In this document: positions 1-12,167 of the stretch, in pieces
Numbering within the stretch: the first letter of the stretch is position 1
How the letters are laid out: each line of letters starts with the position of its first letter
Source of the DNA: Helicoverpa zea
Lineage: Eukaryota; Arthropoda; Insecta; Lepidoptera; Noctuidae
Assembly: GCF_022581195.2 (NCBI RefSeq)
Contig: NC_061468.1
Coordinates: 11,550,001-11,614,000, forward strand
Length of the DNA: 64,000 nucleotides
Reading direction: 5' to 3'
Made by a program: the position numbers and the translations under genes
Notes under the pieces: model-generated
Databases searched by the model: none
Seen by the model: the letters and a program-made list of their open reading frames with translations, nothing else
What the model was told of the DNA's origin: nothing

Positions 1-907
1 ACAACATCCTGTGTGTTCTAGCGTAGAATTCAGTTCAGACAAAATAACGATACTGGAATACTAAATAGGTATCATGTTGTAACTATCTTGATTTGGTCAC
101 AGTTGGCCAATGTTGGTCCTTGATGATCTTCAATTGTTTGTGTTTAACCTTCTTGAGAAGAGATCCAATGAAGAATGATAAGCTTCTACACATGGCTTTA
201 CCCGCTTCCTGAGGGAGCTTCTTCCCACACCCGAATAGAAATGAAACCTGTATATTAGCTACCACTCACAAACCATCGACGATTTGATAATATACAAGAG
301 TGATACCTATATAGTGTAATCAATTAAACATCAATAACAAAGTTGTCATTAAAACTTCGTTTTTAAATTATATTATAAAATTCGCTGATTTTGCATCTAG
401 TTTTCTCCAATTACTCTTCAAAATCGTAAGGCGTACCTGGTCTTCGTCTATCAAATATTTTAAGACCTGACAACTATTTAAATTCTGGTTTCTATGTTAA
501 TACTATTATCGATACTTAAGCTTATTCTTAGAAATGCTGTTTTATCTTATATATTGAAAGATTTTATTATATCGTTCGTAATACCTTCGAGTAGTTCTGA
601 AATGCCCTTTTGAACCTATCGCGAGAGAAACTAAACTACTAAGCTTTTGCTCGGTAGACGAATTAATTATGTTATGATAAATGTTTAATTATTCTATAAC
701 GAAGAAATCATTTTATTATTTGCTAGGGCCCCCTGCTAAATCTATTTATTAGACAGATACGAATTGACTTCAACTCACGTTTAAGGCTGTTCTGAGAGAA
801 TATCGTAGCTCTTCACTATACTAATGGCCTTAATAAATAAAAAAAATACTAATGAGCAAACAAAAAATTTTCTTAATGTTAAATTATGCAAAATTGGACG
901 AACATAT
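1..907. other. AT-rich DNA without recognised genes
   Basis: No open frame with protein-like composition and no known repeat were recognised here. The last 12 bases (896-907, ggacgaacatat) are the left target-site duplication of the SINE that follows. Confidence 0.5.
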
Positions 908-1211
908 AGTAGTTCGTGGTGGCCTAGTGGTTAAAAGAACCAACCTCTCGAGTATGTGGGTGTGGGTTCTATTCCAGGTCAGGCAAGTACCAATGCAACT
1001 TTTCTAAGTTTGTATGTACTTTCTAAGTATATCTTGGACACCAATGGCTGATAAAACGGTGAAGGAAAACATCTTGAGGAAACCTGGACTATAGTCTGAA
1101 ATCACCAACCCGCATTGAGCAAGCGTGGTGATTAATGCTCAATCCTTCTCCATGTGAGAGGAGGCCTGTGCCCAGCAGTGGGACGATAAAAAAAAGGCAG
1201 TAACAGTAACA
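908..1211 (+). mobile_element. tRNA-derived SINE with RTE-like 3' tail
   Basis: A SINE insertion. The 5' part holds pol III promoter-like boxes: an A box in GTGGCCTAGTGG (about 918-929) and a B box GGTTCTATTCC (964-974). It matches the head of the full SINE at 34737 almost base for base up to about 1050. From there it switches to a different 3' module (gtgaaggaaaacatc ... cccagcagtgggacgata) and an A-rich end. The same 3' module occurs alone at 46021-46158 and resembles the 3' ends of lepidopteran RTE-type elements. The insertion is bracketed by the 12-bp direct repeat ggacgaacatat (896-907 and 1212-1223). One B-box base differs from the other copy (TTCTATT instead of TTCGATC), so this is a retrocopy and not a functional tRNA gene. 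Confidence 0.85.
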
Positions 1212-1223
1212 GGACGAACATAT

Positions 1224-2879
1224 TTGATAAAGCATACTCTAATTAATACCTAAGGCGACAGGAAAATCTTACCTATTTCAATATCAATTTAGTTCATTAG
1301 GTTGCGAGTCAAATTCAAACAAACCGTTAGTCTAATTAGGCGGCCTATTTTTGTGTATTATCAGTGTCAGCCACAATCTAAGTCACATATTACTGCTCCG
1401 TTTGCTTATCGTGAGCAAATACAGTAATTGATATTAGTTTAATATGGGAACGTGGGCCTGAATGTTGATTTAGCGGCGAATGGGGTGCGTTTGGTTAGTT
1501 TTTAATGAAGGCATAAATAAATAAAGTAAATAATGACAGTGGTTTATTGCATTTTAAATTAGAAGTCAAGAAATATTATAGTTAAAAGTAATAAAGACAT
1601 TTAAAATGGTTTGACGTGATTCCTATTTATTGTTATTTAACTTGTTTTTTTTTAGTTTAAACCTGGAAACTAAAATCAATCTTAAACAGTTAAATGTGCA
1701 GCACGTGGAAGCTAACATCAAGAAAAGTTTCAAAACTACACAAGTTATAAATTATGTTAAACAAATGCTTAGGCTTTGTCCGGACTAATTAGTAGATGGT
1801 CTATGTAAAGTTTACATAAAATCGGTCGAACGGTTTCTCATTTACTTCACTTTACCTATAAGTAGCGAGGCACGTATTAGGCCGCTGGTTAGTTATAAAT
1901 TATATTAAATCCAAACTTCTCAAGTTCCAAGATATGAAGCTAGGCAATTGAAAGAGTCGTGGGGTCAAAGATCATAACGTTACAGAAGTAATAGATCTCC
2001 GAGGCTTCTGGATGACGGATCGGCGCCCTTTGATCTCTGACACTTGGTTCAGTTAGCCGTGGCCCTCGGATTACTGGCCGCTTTGCTATCGGTAGCCTAT
2101 AAATAATTAACTTACTTATAAGTTTTGAGACTATTGAATTACAAAAGTATGCTGCTAATATGTACTCTATTTTCTTTATTAAGCTATGCCAAGAAATTAA
2201 CTAAAAGTAATTAATTAAAAAAAAACCTTAAGACTTTTGTTACGTTGTACACAGTTTTTACAGGGATTTAATACTGTTTCGTTGGTCAAAGCAAAAATAT
2301 ACATAACTATTTGGTATACTTACAGAAATAAAAATTAGTTCCTAATATCCTGTATATCGGAGAATGATTATAAATTACAAGAGCGTTAACTCGTACATAT
2401 TTTTATAACATAGGTACAATATTTATCCAATAACGGTGTGAAAACTACACACTCTTCTATCATTGACCATAACACGTTACATTATCATCAATTCACAAAA
2501 CTAACTTACTTAGTATACCGATAATAGTAATAATTGTTACACCAAAATCAACCAGAACCAGACCTCTGCATTTTACTGCCAATCAAAACTGTATTCTGCC
2601 ACCATCACTATAAAGCCGATATTTGAAGTGGATTTAGAAACTGGAAATGGATTAATACGCGTGTGAAGTCTTGTATTTGATTTCTCAATTAATGTTTTGT
2701 TAATATTGTTCTAATTAATCGAAAACCATGAATTTTATGTTCTGACTGAGTTTAAAGTTTAAAAAAGACCAACATAAAACTTCATCTAACAGTCACCTAA
2801 TATGGTGAATACTTTGTTTTGGTTAAATCTAAGTATTCTCAAGAATAACTGTTCCTATCTAAAAAAAAATCTGTGTCAC
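1224..2879. other. unique AT-rich DNA, no gene seen
   Basis: No long open frame, repeat or RNA gene recognised. A GC-richer patch near 1970-2100 has no identifiable motif. Confidence 0.4.
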
Positions 2880-2985
2880 ATAGCCAGCTCATTTACCTAC
2901 CTGCGAAGAGGGTTACTTGGCGGTTTATTCGGGTGCACACAGCAGTTCGCACGGGACGTGGGCAAAACCACGGGTGAAAGATAGT
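2880..2985 (+). mobile_element. degraded Helitron-like 3' end
   Basis: The stretch ends in gggcaaaaccacgggtgaaa followed by gatag, which resembles the 3' terminus of the better Helitrons in this window (gggtgaaaccgcgggcaaaa then gctag). The terminal CTAG is mutated to ATAG, and no 5' end can be placed. A remnant only. Confidence 0.4.
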
Positions 2986-3404
2986 TCCAATTACATAAAA
3001 TTAAATGCATATCTTGACCTACGACTAATACCTTTATTGCATTTAACCAAACTCAGCAATTTATATAATTACGAAACGTCATGAACATTTGTTTACATAG
3101 TACCAATTTCAAGAGTCCGGTTACATGTAACCCGATGCCATGGATTCGAGGTCACATATACATATGTGTGGGCTACAATAGTTACAACTGATCCTTTGTG
3201 TAACAGGAGATAGTCGGCGATCGGGGAAGGATTACTCATCGGCTGTGAGTGCATAGCTTTATCTGGGTTACTGGATCAGAATTGCGTGCAAAGTCTAAAG
3301 TATGAAAGTGTTTATTATGTTTCAGTGTTGTTTAGGTTTATATCGTTTTCAATAAGTATGAAATTGTTTGCTGTTTTATTATTAGTAGACATAATAATCT
3401 TCAT

Positions 3405-3475
3405 TCTGCGGTTTTGCCCACGTCTTATGAAAGCTTCTTCAGGCACCCGAATAAAAAATGCCGTACAGAACAAAA
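3405..3475 (-). mobile_element. Helitron-related interspersed fragment
   Basis: The order 'cggttttgcccacgtct', 'cttcttcaggcacccg' and 'aataaaaaatgccgta' is the same as in other scattered fragments of the window (21125, 25235, 38525). Read on the minus strand these look like 3' portions of lepidopteran Helitron-like repeats. Diverged, with uncertain boundaries. Confidence 0.3.
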
Positions 3476-4459
3476 CTGAAACCATTTTAAATTAGAAGAA
3501 TCGTTCCTAATCAAACAGGCTCTTCTACTGTATAATATTAGTATAGATTTAACACTAACTTCCCACCAAACATACCAACTATTCGAAATTCAATAGGCTA
3601 GTAATTAGAATTATGATATATCAAAATACTGATGAATAGAACTGAGGGCTCTCTTCGTATAGAACAAGTTTACAAACTCCCAACCTTACTAAGAACTGGC
3701 GTGGACAAGACAAACATTTCAAACCAAACATTCTTTATAATAAAAATAAATATAACTTATATTATATTATATATTCATGGAAGAGGAACAATGAGAGAAT
3801 AAACATTGAATTACTGATTACTGAAACATCTGATCAAACAAGTAATGAATTCATCGTGGTCATGGAACTATTTACGGTGATATTATTTTATGTCGCATGC
3901 ACTGTTGTAAATAGTAGGTTTTTAATATGACCTAATATAACGCATTACATTTTTTTATTGTAACGTTTAAAACCAACATGAAAATGTCATTTTGTTATTA
4001 GTTTTTCAGGTTACAAGAAATGTGTATTGTGCAAAAGATTTAAGTTACATGCAACTTAAAAAGTGGTTAGTACTATAAAGCATGCCACATAAATCAGTAT
4101 AGCTATACAATTTTACTGTTAATTTATAACACTTTATTAAACTTTAAGCACATTGTAATTTAACGCCAATTTATGTTTATAACAACTTTATAATAATTAA
4201 GTGCATTTATAATCAAACTAAGCCTACTTTTTGGGCTTAAGTATTTTATCGGCTTTATTACTTATTGATACTTTCAGAGATTTAATTTTAAAGTTATGAT
4301 CCAATTAGATTATGGTACAATCCTTGCGTGAACATTAAAAGATTAAAATGGATTAGACGAGGCTTTGTGGCCCATGTTTTAATTTATTTTGCAATCACCA
4401 GTAATTTTTATTAAAATGGTTTTTTTCTTATTGAATTGACTAAATTATGAGTTCGATTT

Positions 4460-4504
4460 TGTAGCCAAAACAGAACGTGTAGAACACGTTCTGTTTTGGC
4501 TACA
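4460..4504. repeat. perfect 21-bp inverted repeat, 3-nt loop
   Basis: Bases 4460-4480 (arm tgtagccaaaacagaacgtg plus t) are the exact reverse complement of 4484-4504, separated only by 'aga'. It would form a 21-bp hairpin as DNA or RNA. It lies in AT-rich sequence with no adjacent gene. No target-site duplication was found. It could be the remnant of a foldback element or a replication slip product. Confidence 0.9.
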
Positions 4505-6905
4505 TGTTATTTTATTTACGAAACACGTGATGTATCTATTTCTTGTTATTCAATTTTTCTCCTGTGAAACCAAGTTATTGACATTACCTTGTCAATGTAG
4601 GTACTTCTTTTGCCAAAACCATTTTTTTCTTTCTATGGCTGGTGATTTCAGAAAATTCGCAAGAGACTTTCTATTTAATGTGATCAAAATATTAATTAAC
4701 AACAATATAAATTAATCATGTTTTCGTGGTACCAATAGAATCTATTTGAAATTCAGCTCATCATTTCATTCCAAAAGGGTCAAAGTAAATAAGAATACTT
4801 CTATTAATATCCGAGCCATAACTTTATAGCTAAAAACTCAATTAAACAAAAAGTTATGCAAAAATTTTGCAAAGCCTAATATTCTGGAGAGCGCCCGATC
4901 TAAATTGTCTCAAATTAACATAAAACCTAGAATTTTAATTAAGACTTTAGGATTTGGGTGAGCGTAACCTTCGGGATATTTTGTTAGGCGATCCTCCTTG
5001 GAATAATATTGGAGGAGATAAAATAACGATTAGTGCCACTCAATTTAATTTTGAAAGATGACTGTTTTCGTTGAAAAATTACTATTAAATCCTTTGTTTC
5101 CAATACTAACCAACCCTATTTCATATTTATTAAGTAACAAATAAAAAAGCTATTTTAATAAAAATAAATTCTAGACGTTTGCCAAAAAGCTAAAATTCTC
5201 CATTTCCCGCAACAAAAGCACAATAATTCCACCATGCGTTATTATTTAACTGACAAATAATTTTGATACGTTTTACCAGTAACCGTTATCTGGTGTACAC
5301 TCGAGATGCCATTGGCTCGAATCATTTGCAACTTGATCACATTATGATGTTATCTCAATATGCCGCGAATTTTATCTAAGGAATCTTACGAATGTGCGAT
5401 CGCATTGGTAAATATTGAGTCGTGTCATTGTCGCGTGGGGTGATGTTTGGTTTGAAACCGATGCAAGGTTTTTTGAAGGTTGTGTGTACTATAAGTTTGA
5501 TGATTTCAAAATTCCATTGAACTTTAGATGTAAGTAGTAATGAAAATAATACTTCTCGTAATTCTATTCCACAACTGTCAAGGGAGTGACAGTTGACATT
5601 TTCTTGGCGTGTACTGACCTATTCTTGAGCAAAAGACGTTAGGGTCTCATCAGTCTCGATGTTAGGTTCCAGGTTATCACACAAACATGAAACACAGGTC
5701 AAGCAAAGAACCTCCTTTTTTAAGTCGGTTAAAAATGATGATGGTATTGCTTGTTTAGAATAACCCATGTGCCATAATAATACACTCGGATAATTCTTAA
5801 CCTACTAATGTATACTCAGGAAATTCTTAACCTACCAAAAATCTGCTATATAAAGTGCCTTGATTTTTTTTTCTCGCTTATGGTGTGTTCAAGACTTTAC
5901 ATTATGGAAAATTACTTATCGTACGTACTTCTTGTAATCTTACAAAAATAGTAATGTGCTGGTTTGCTGGGTCATATTCATGAGAATATGATTAGGTAAG
6001 AAGATTTTTTTCAGATGAGTCAACTAATTTACATAATATCATAATTATACTGTGATGAATGTTTTATTTTTGTTTCTAAGAATCAAATATACATATGGAT
6101 GACTCGGACTTTTCTGGGTATTTTATATTTTTGTATGTACTTAATAAAAATTGTTTGGGTTTTTATGTCTCCCTGGATGCGGTTTTAAAATCAGTTTTAC
6201 AGGTACTTAATAATTAAAATAAAATTTTCATTGTTTAATAGCCCATTTCTACTCGACTTTGCGGTAAGTCGACGACTTTTTTCGTTTTAGTCACACGTCA
6301 AAATCGCATACTCCCAGTTTCCCTTAGCCACGCATAACGTCCCAATGATTCAAATTATGATTCTGCCGACTTACATCACGAGGCACATTTTCCAAGAAAT
6401 TAGATCGCCCGCCAAAAATCCTAAGGGGTGTTCAAGTTTATGCTTTGCGTGTGCGTAAACACAACTTTATATCTACAGCTCAAATACAACCTGCCATGCA
6501 AATATCGACTTTAGTGCTTAAAAGAGAAGGATTGTTGGGTAGTTTCGTAGCTGCAAAATAAGTTGGCAAACAAAAACTACTGTTCATTTTTCATGTAGCG
6601 TTTTTACGGTAGACATGTTTAGTAATGCAAAAAATAATCTGAATATAAATAAATATGTTATGCTAACTCACGTTTCTTGGCTGATAGTGTTGCCAGGGTT
6701 TAAATTGAAAGCCTTTCGGTTCTTCTACGTGTTTTACTTGACAGCTTTTTGTATGAAAACTTATTATGGCTTACGTAGAAGATTTTGTGCGAAATATAGA
6801 TAGCGTGAAATCTAAGATAAAATATGTGGTAATACAGAATATTAAAAAGCATTTAGTAAGTGTCCCGGATGACTATATAATTGTGGGTGCTGACTGTAAT
6901 TTCTA
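4505..6905. other. non-coding DNA without genes
   Basis: No gene recognised. At 5707-5736 there is one copy of a short interspersed motif (aacctcctttttt then aagtcggttaaaa) that recurs at 46700 and 56311. Confidence 0.4.
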
Positions 6906-6910
6906 TATTT

Positions 6911-7080
6911 TTGGCAGTCGTTACGGGTAGGCAGAAGCCGGAAAGTCTGACAACCAGTCTTACCAATTGATATCAGGTTGCAGTCACTTCATGTACCTCT
7001 AAAACATTGGTAGGTAGGTACTCAGCTGCATCTGGTCGTAAGCCAATCAACCCCAACATACTTGTAAAAAGGCTTAGGCT
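6911..7080 (+). mobile_element. diverged SINE body fragment
   Basis: Matches the 3' two-thirds of the SINE at 34737 in order: ggcagtcgttacgggtag, gcagaagcc, aagtctgacaaccagtct, ggtactcagctgcatc, ccccaacata and aaaaaggct. The tRNA-like head is absent. A segment in the middle is diverged. It is an old, 5'-truncated copy. Confidence 0.7.
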
Positions 7081-7599
7081 ACTTAGGAACATACATAATT
7101 ATATAAAAAATAAAAATAAACATACTCTAGCACGGTACATTAAAAAAGAGGGTACTTTTTTCAGTGTCAACGCTGAGTGTTTTAACTTTTTCACTTTGCA
7201 GCGTTATTTTCATTCATTAATGTTAACAAAAAGTGAAATTATCATCATAAACAGGCCAGCCCGGACCCCAGGGTTTCCTCAAAGTTATTTACGCGAAAAG
7301 TTTCGTTTTAGGACGACACGATTCCTGTATAAAACAATTGTTATGTCGGATTGTGAATGTATGGCTTTATGTTTTGGTTTAAAGTCTGTTGTGTACTGGG
7401 TGAAATGAGAGCTGTAATTTTGAGTGTCCTGAATTAACATTTTAAACAGCATTTTAATTTTCACAATCAATATGCTTTTTAAAGGGATATTTATTTCAGT
7501 ATTTGTAAAAATAAATTAATTAAAATGAGTACTAAAATGCTTTATTTAAGTATTGGAAAAAATATTCAAAAATATTGTACCTTCTATAAAAGTAAATAG

Positions 7600-7860
7600 T
7601 TATTTGTTATACAAGAGTGCAAAGTTGCTTTTTAACCGCGGGCTCAATTTTGATGACCGAGCAAGCGAAGGATTCTAAAATTGAAACACGAGCGTAGCGA
7701 ATGTTTCAATAATTAGAATCCTGAGCGATAGCGAGGGAATCAAAAGAGCACAAGGTGAAAAATCTTTGCACTCGAGTGCAACACGTTACTTTTCATCCCA
7801 CCTCATCGAGGAAATTACTAAATGCAAAAAAAAAAAACAAAATGGCGCGCACATACGAGT
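7600..7860. mobile_element. foldback / MITE-like element
   Basis: Nested inverted repeats. An outer pair gagtgcaaag (7615-7624) and ctttgcactc (7764-7773) is perfect. An inner pair gattctaaaattgaaac (7671-7687) and gtttcaataattagaatc (7703-7720) pairs with one extra base. The core contains gagcgtagcga and gagcgatagcgag. This type of palindromic, CpG-containing unit with gagtgcaa ends is a common small interspersed repeat in insects, but I cannot assign a transposon superfamily. No coding capacity. Confidence 0.5.
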
Positions 7861-8034
7861 ATCAAATTAAAAAGATGTACCTATTAAAGTTAACATATTT
7901 GAAAACTTACTTTAAAAATGAAACGACGTTAAAAATCTGTGTAAAAACAATAATAAAAAATACTTAATTAATTGAATAATTATTTTAAGCAGTATTTTAT
8001 TTATTTAATATGTATTTGTTTGAAAAGTCTTATC

Positions 8035-8165
8035 AAGATTGGCACAAATGGAGTATTGCACACGATGTTCTAAATTCAAATCACTTTGCCGCTCTAGAGG
8101 ATAAAAACGACTTTTGCGCTCAGATATCAAAGGGTAAAACTACTCTTTCCGAGATGGTGGAATGA
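8035..8165. mobile_element. possible second module of the 7.6-kb foldback repeat
   Basis: The sequence 'tttgccgctctagaggata', 'gacttttgcgctcagatatc' and 'aaagggtaaaactactcttt' resembles interspersed sequence that often goes with the preceding foldback type in insects. Boundaries and relation are inferred, not shown by an internal second copy in this window. Confidence 0.25.
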
Positions 8166-8403
8166 AAAGGAATTTGCAATTTAGGAGCACATTATTGCTA
8201 ATTGCAATTGTTAATAATTTGCTTGTGTAAAACCTTGTAGGAATGTTGTGTTCATTGAACGTTGATCCTTACAAGTGATTCAGATTGTGTTTATTCAAAC
8301 TTTTTTCTCTTCAGATAAAAGAAAAATACTTTAACAATTGTAGTATTGGATTATATTTTTTTAACTATAAATAATTATTCAAAAAAGGAATATAAATACA
8401 TAG

Positions 8404-8575
8404 CTAGCTTTCGACCGCGACTTCGTCCATAGCGCGAAGAAACTACATCCCGCACTCGGATAAAAACTAGCCCTTCTCCGCCTTCAGGATACCCCCTATA
8501 TTCATGCAAAATTTTATCGCAATCGGTATCGCTTATGTAACAAACATACAACCTCATTTTCACAGTTTTCATATT
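8404..8575 (-). mobile_element. Helitron-like fragment, 3' end at CTAG
   Basis: Read on the minus strand the fragment ends ...GTCGCGGTCGAAAGCTAG, the CTRR-type 3' terminus expected of Helitrons, followed by a T-containing dinucleotide as in the other copies. The internal part (cccgcactcggataaaaact) resembles other Helitron-like scraps. The 5' end is not recognised. Confidence 0.4.
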
Positions 8576-8928
8576 GTTCACTTAGATACCTTTTATCCTT
8601 TCTAGATCTCAAAAAACAATAACGATTTTGATTTGTACGCCATGGTCACACGTTACAATATATCGAGGGCATCACACGTGACAGTGGCCCAATTATAAGG
8701 AAGTCTGACGAAATGAACGGATGTTTCATTAGCGGCCTTAGCTGGATACAATATTGAGGATAGGGAGACTATGGTGACTTGGGAATATGGCAAAATATTA
8801 AAAGAGATCAGTTTTTGATGTGATGCTAAAGATGTAAATTTTTTATCGTTTGTTTAAGGGGTCCTTTGTCAGGTTTCATTATCTTTATAGGAGGATAGTA
8901 AGATAAAACAACAGTATTATGTATAACA

Positions 8929-9110
8929 CTAGCGTCTACCAGTGGTTTTACCCGCGTCCCGTGATGAGAGTACCTACATAGAAAGTACATGGCCAAGGTT
9001 TACCTCGATACATGGGCTATCTAATACTGTTTTTAAATCGGTCCGTCATGCAAGCAATTAAATTCTTCAGCTTTATTATATTAGAAAAGATTTGATTTTT
9101 GGGTTTTTTA
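8929..9110 (-). mobile_element. Helitron-like fragment, 3' end at CTAG
   Basis: On the minus strand it ends ...CACGGGACGCGGGTAAAACC...CTAG (8929-8932), matching the GGGACGCGGGTGAAACC motif of the complete Helitrons at 31749 and 40892. The internal 'atgggctatctaatactgtt' and 'aaatcggtccgt' recur in the fragments at 21125 and 25235. Confidence 0.45.
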
Positions 9111-9524
9111 GAAAAGGTAGGTAACTAAAGGTAGGATGAATCAGAAGTAGTCCTAACTGTTTTTACAGGAAAAGAGATTCCCTAAGATGCCTACTAAACA
9201 ATGACAATGTCATTTAGTTACAATTAGGTAAATAATAAATCGGGGATTTCCAGTAAAATAACAACGTGAATGATTCATGGGTTTCAATTCCCACATAATA
9301 ATTAAACTAACTGCAGTCATACAAATCGATTAATTCAACTCTGTATAGATGACTAGTGGTTTTCAAAATTAATTTAAATAAAAAAATAATAAAATTTAAA
9401 CCCCTTGGATTTCCCCATATTTTACCTATATTGTCCTTAATCTGTTCAGTGGTTTAAAAACCCAGTAACAAATATATGGACAAGGCTTACTGGCCCAACT
9501 TTGCCTTATAAAGATTTTTTTTTA

Positions 9525-9615
9525 TGCAGTGTCAACTTAACCAAGTAGGCCTTTGGCCAGCAGTGAGACAGAATTGTCACGCAGGGTATAGGCCTTTCTT
9601 CTCATGCAGAAAAGG
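9525..9615. mobile_element. RTE-like 3' tail debris, inverted
   Basis: The plus strand reads aggcctttggccagcagtgagaca, a diverged form of the tail aggcctgtgcccagcagtgggac. It is followed within 10 bases by gcagggtataggcctttctt, which is the same tail on the minus strand. The two halves are head to head. Strongly diverged. Confidence 0.4.
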
Positions 9616-9917
9616 AATTTGCGTTTATTACCAAATTAAATAAACAAAATCAAAACGATAGAATGTCCCAAATAGGTATTTTTCTATATCCATAATTGTA
9701 ACAATGTCCAAAGTCACATTGGCCACGGTATTCACAGTCACACATCTCTGCGAGTCGTTGGACGCACACCTTTTCGGCGTAATATCGAAGATGTCCTAAT
9801 TAAGGGACGCGCCATGGGCGGGTGCAGCCTATATTGCGACCTTTCAATAATGAACACTGGGGGAGGATTAGGTAGGCCTGAAGGATAGGCTGAAGCGATT
9901 TAAGAAGACGAAGAGGA

Positions 9918-10010
9918 CGTACATTAGTTCCTCTAATATTATTAGTATGTCTTATCAAGCGTTTAAAAAAACTTAGTACACCAGGTGTGATGCTATAACC
10001 AGCTGTTTTT
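9918..10010 (+). repeat. diverged direct repeat, copy A
   Basis: Shares with 10939-11040 the ordered blocks ttcctctaat, attaatgt or attagtatgt, cttatc, aaaacttagta, accaggtgt and ccagctg. It is not similar to the SINE or Helitron sequences in this window. Copy A is followed by agccggggtcgagtc and copy B is preceded by agccgggtctcag. Family unknown. Confidence 0.55.
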
Positions 10011-10938
10011 GACTACAAATATGAGAGAGTCCAGCCGGGGTCGAGTCGCTAAGTTGTCTCACTAGAAACAGGCTAACAAATATAATAATTACATAATTGT
10101 TAGGTACGCACTTGATGCTGGGAACCAGGGTATCGCCATATAATATCACTGGTAGTCGTATTCTACCGTAAAATTTTCACTATGAATTACTGCTTTTAGA
10201 AGTGTCCCCGGTTGGATACTCTGACATTTCAATAAACCCCATCTTTTCCATCAACGCTACCTCTCACCCTTCAACCACACATCGGATAAAGGAAAATATT
10301 TGTCAATGAAATCCTTAGCCCCCTGTAATTGCGGCGTGGTAGCCGAGATACCGCCGTTACAAAGAATCGTGTTTCAAACAGATACGACAAACGTTCCTAA
10401 AAACAATACAGGATAAATGGATTACCGATACGCGAGGAATTGGAGACACAATTAAGAGAAAACCTTTCGAATTGATTTTCTTTAAGTAAATCTGTGTGTG
10501 TTTTGTCATCTGCGCGGATTTATTTGGTTTTGGAATGTCTATTTATAGTATAATCTGTGGAGATGATTTAGATACGTGAAGGTATGGTATGATTGTTTCT
10601 GTTAACCTTCCTTTTCTTTATATTACATTACAAAGCTGAAAAGTATTTATTTCCATGAACGCACGGAACTCTGAAAATAACCTATCCGATTTGAAAAAAT
10701 ACATATTAGATAGTCCTTTTGTCAAAGGAGGTTTTTGGCCATTTTTTTGCCTGGGCAAAACCACTGGCAGAAGCTAGGTCACTCATAAGTTTAGTTCCAG
10801 TACTTAACTGGCTATTTTATCTTCGCGCAATATCCAAAATAATCAACTCTGCCATTCTAAAAATAATCCAAAAGAAACAGCTAAACGCAGCAAAACCATT
10901 CCAATTATTTCCAATACACCAGCCGGGTCTCAGATAGC

Positions 10939-11040
10939 GCATACATAAGTTCCTCTAATGGTATTAATGTGTAATTTAGTCTTATCTAGTGGATAGAAAA
11001 ACTTAGTATACCAGGTGTAAGACTTTACCCAGCTGCTTCT
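10939..11040 (+). repeat. diverged direct repeat, copy B
   Basis: Partner of 9918-10010, about 1 kb downstream in the same orientation, with a 10-base insertion (gtaatttagt) relative to copy A. Either two insertions of an unrecognised interspersed element or an old local duplication. Confidence 0.55.
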
Positions 11041-12160
11041 AATAGTATTCAATCGATGAGAGTTTCAACGTTACACTATCAGTATCATGCTCCTGTGAAT
11101 AACTTTAAGACTGTTTTTTCTTGTAATACTTTCTTGTTTATATTTTGTAGCGGCACGAGCTGGTTATTATCGGGGGTATAAAAATAGATAGTTTGCAAGT
11201 ATGGTATTGATTTTACATTTCTCTATTCGCGATTTGTATTTTACATTTATAAGTAACTAGGTGTTTTTTTCATTAGTGAGGATAAATTACCTGTTGGCGT
11301 AAACATGATCTTAATAAAACCATTTTTATTACTGTCTTCTGTTTGTAAGTTATTTCCTAAAGTTTTGACTTCATTTTAAATAAATTGAAGCAGGTAATAA
11401 TTACCTTAACTTTGACATCCTAGTATTGTAAACATGCATTTTAACTTTACCGATCCAAGTATTCAATTAACGACTATCTTAAATATGTAGGTAGTACAAT
11501 TATCATGACCTTCCGAAAGTCGGTACATTACAAAAGTGAATTCGGAATACTTCAAAAACCATAAAAGTTATAAAAGTTTTTACTTTTATTAGTGTCGTGA
11601 CAAAGGTGTGAAAAGGTACTTAAAATATCCTTTTTATGGACCTTAGGGCCTCGCGATATCCTTATATAGGAACTGTTGCTATTATACGGCTCATCAGCCA
11701 ACGTATTTTTTATACAGCCTTTATATGCATACAGCGGGCGTTCTTGTTGATGTGGTTGTTACATAGTAAAATAAATGAAGCATGTATTGAACACGGTAGG
11801 GTCAGTGATTATAATAAGTTTCAGTTATTTAGCAAAATTATTATTTACTGTTAGGTGTCCTGCAATAGAGTAAAAATATATAAAAAAAACCGTTTATAAT
11901 AATTCCGTAGGTAAAAAGTTGCTTAAGATTTGAGCACTTACGCATTTTTCTATTCTTTTCATTCAGAATATTATCTTCGTCGAATATTTCTGATACAAAA
12001 AGAAACACCATGTATAAGAAAAATAAACATTATCATAACATTAGTATTAATGAGTGGATATTTTAAGTTTTGCATGTTAATTAGCTATGTCATTGTAATA
12101 AAAGTGCTTTATATACCTCGGTGTGGAAGAATAACAGATGTTTTCAATAGGTACTGCTTA
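11041..12160. other. AT-rich DNA, no gene seen
   Basis: Open frames here are short, AT-biased and lack protein-like composition. No repeat recognised. Confidence 0.4.
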
Positions 12161-12167
12161 TTGAAAA

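Noticed and set aside
7007..7408. 133-codon plus-strand frame
   Set aside because: The first part is the diverged SINE fragment and the rest is AT-rich with low-complexity Lys/Asn/Ile. Not protein-like.
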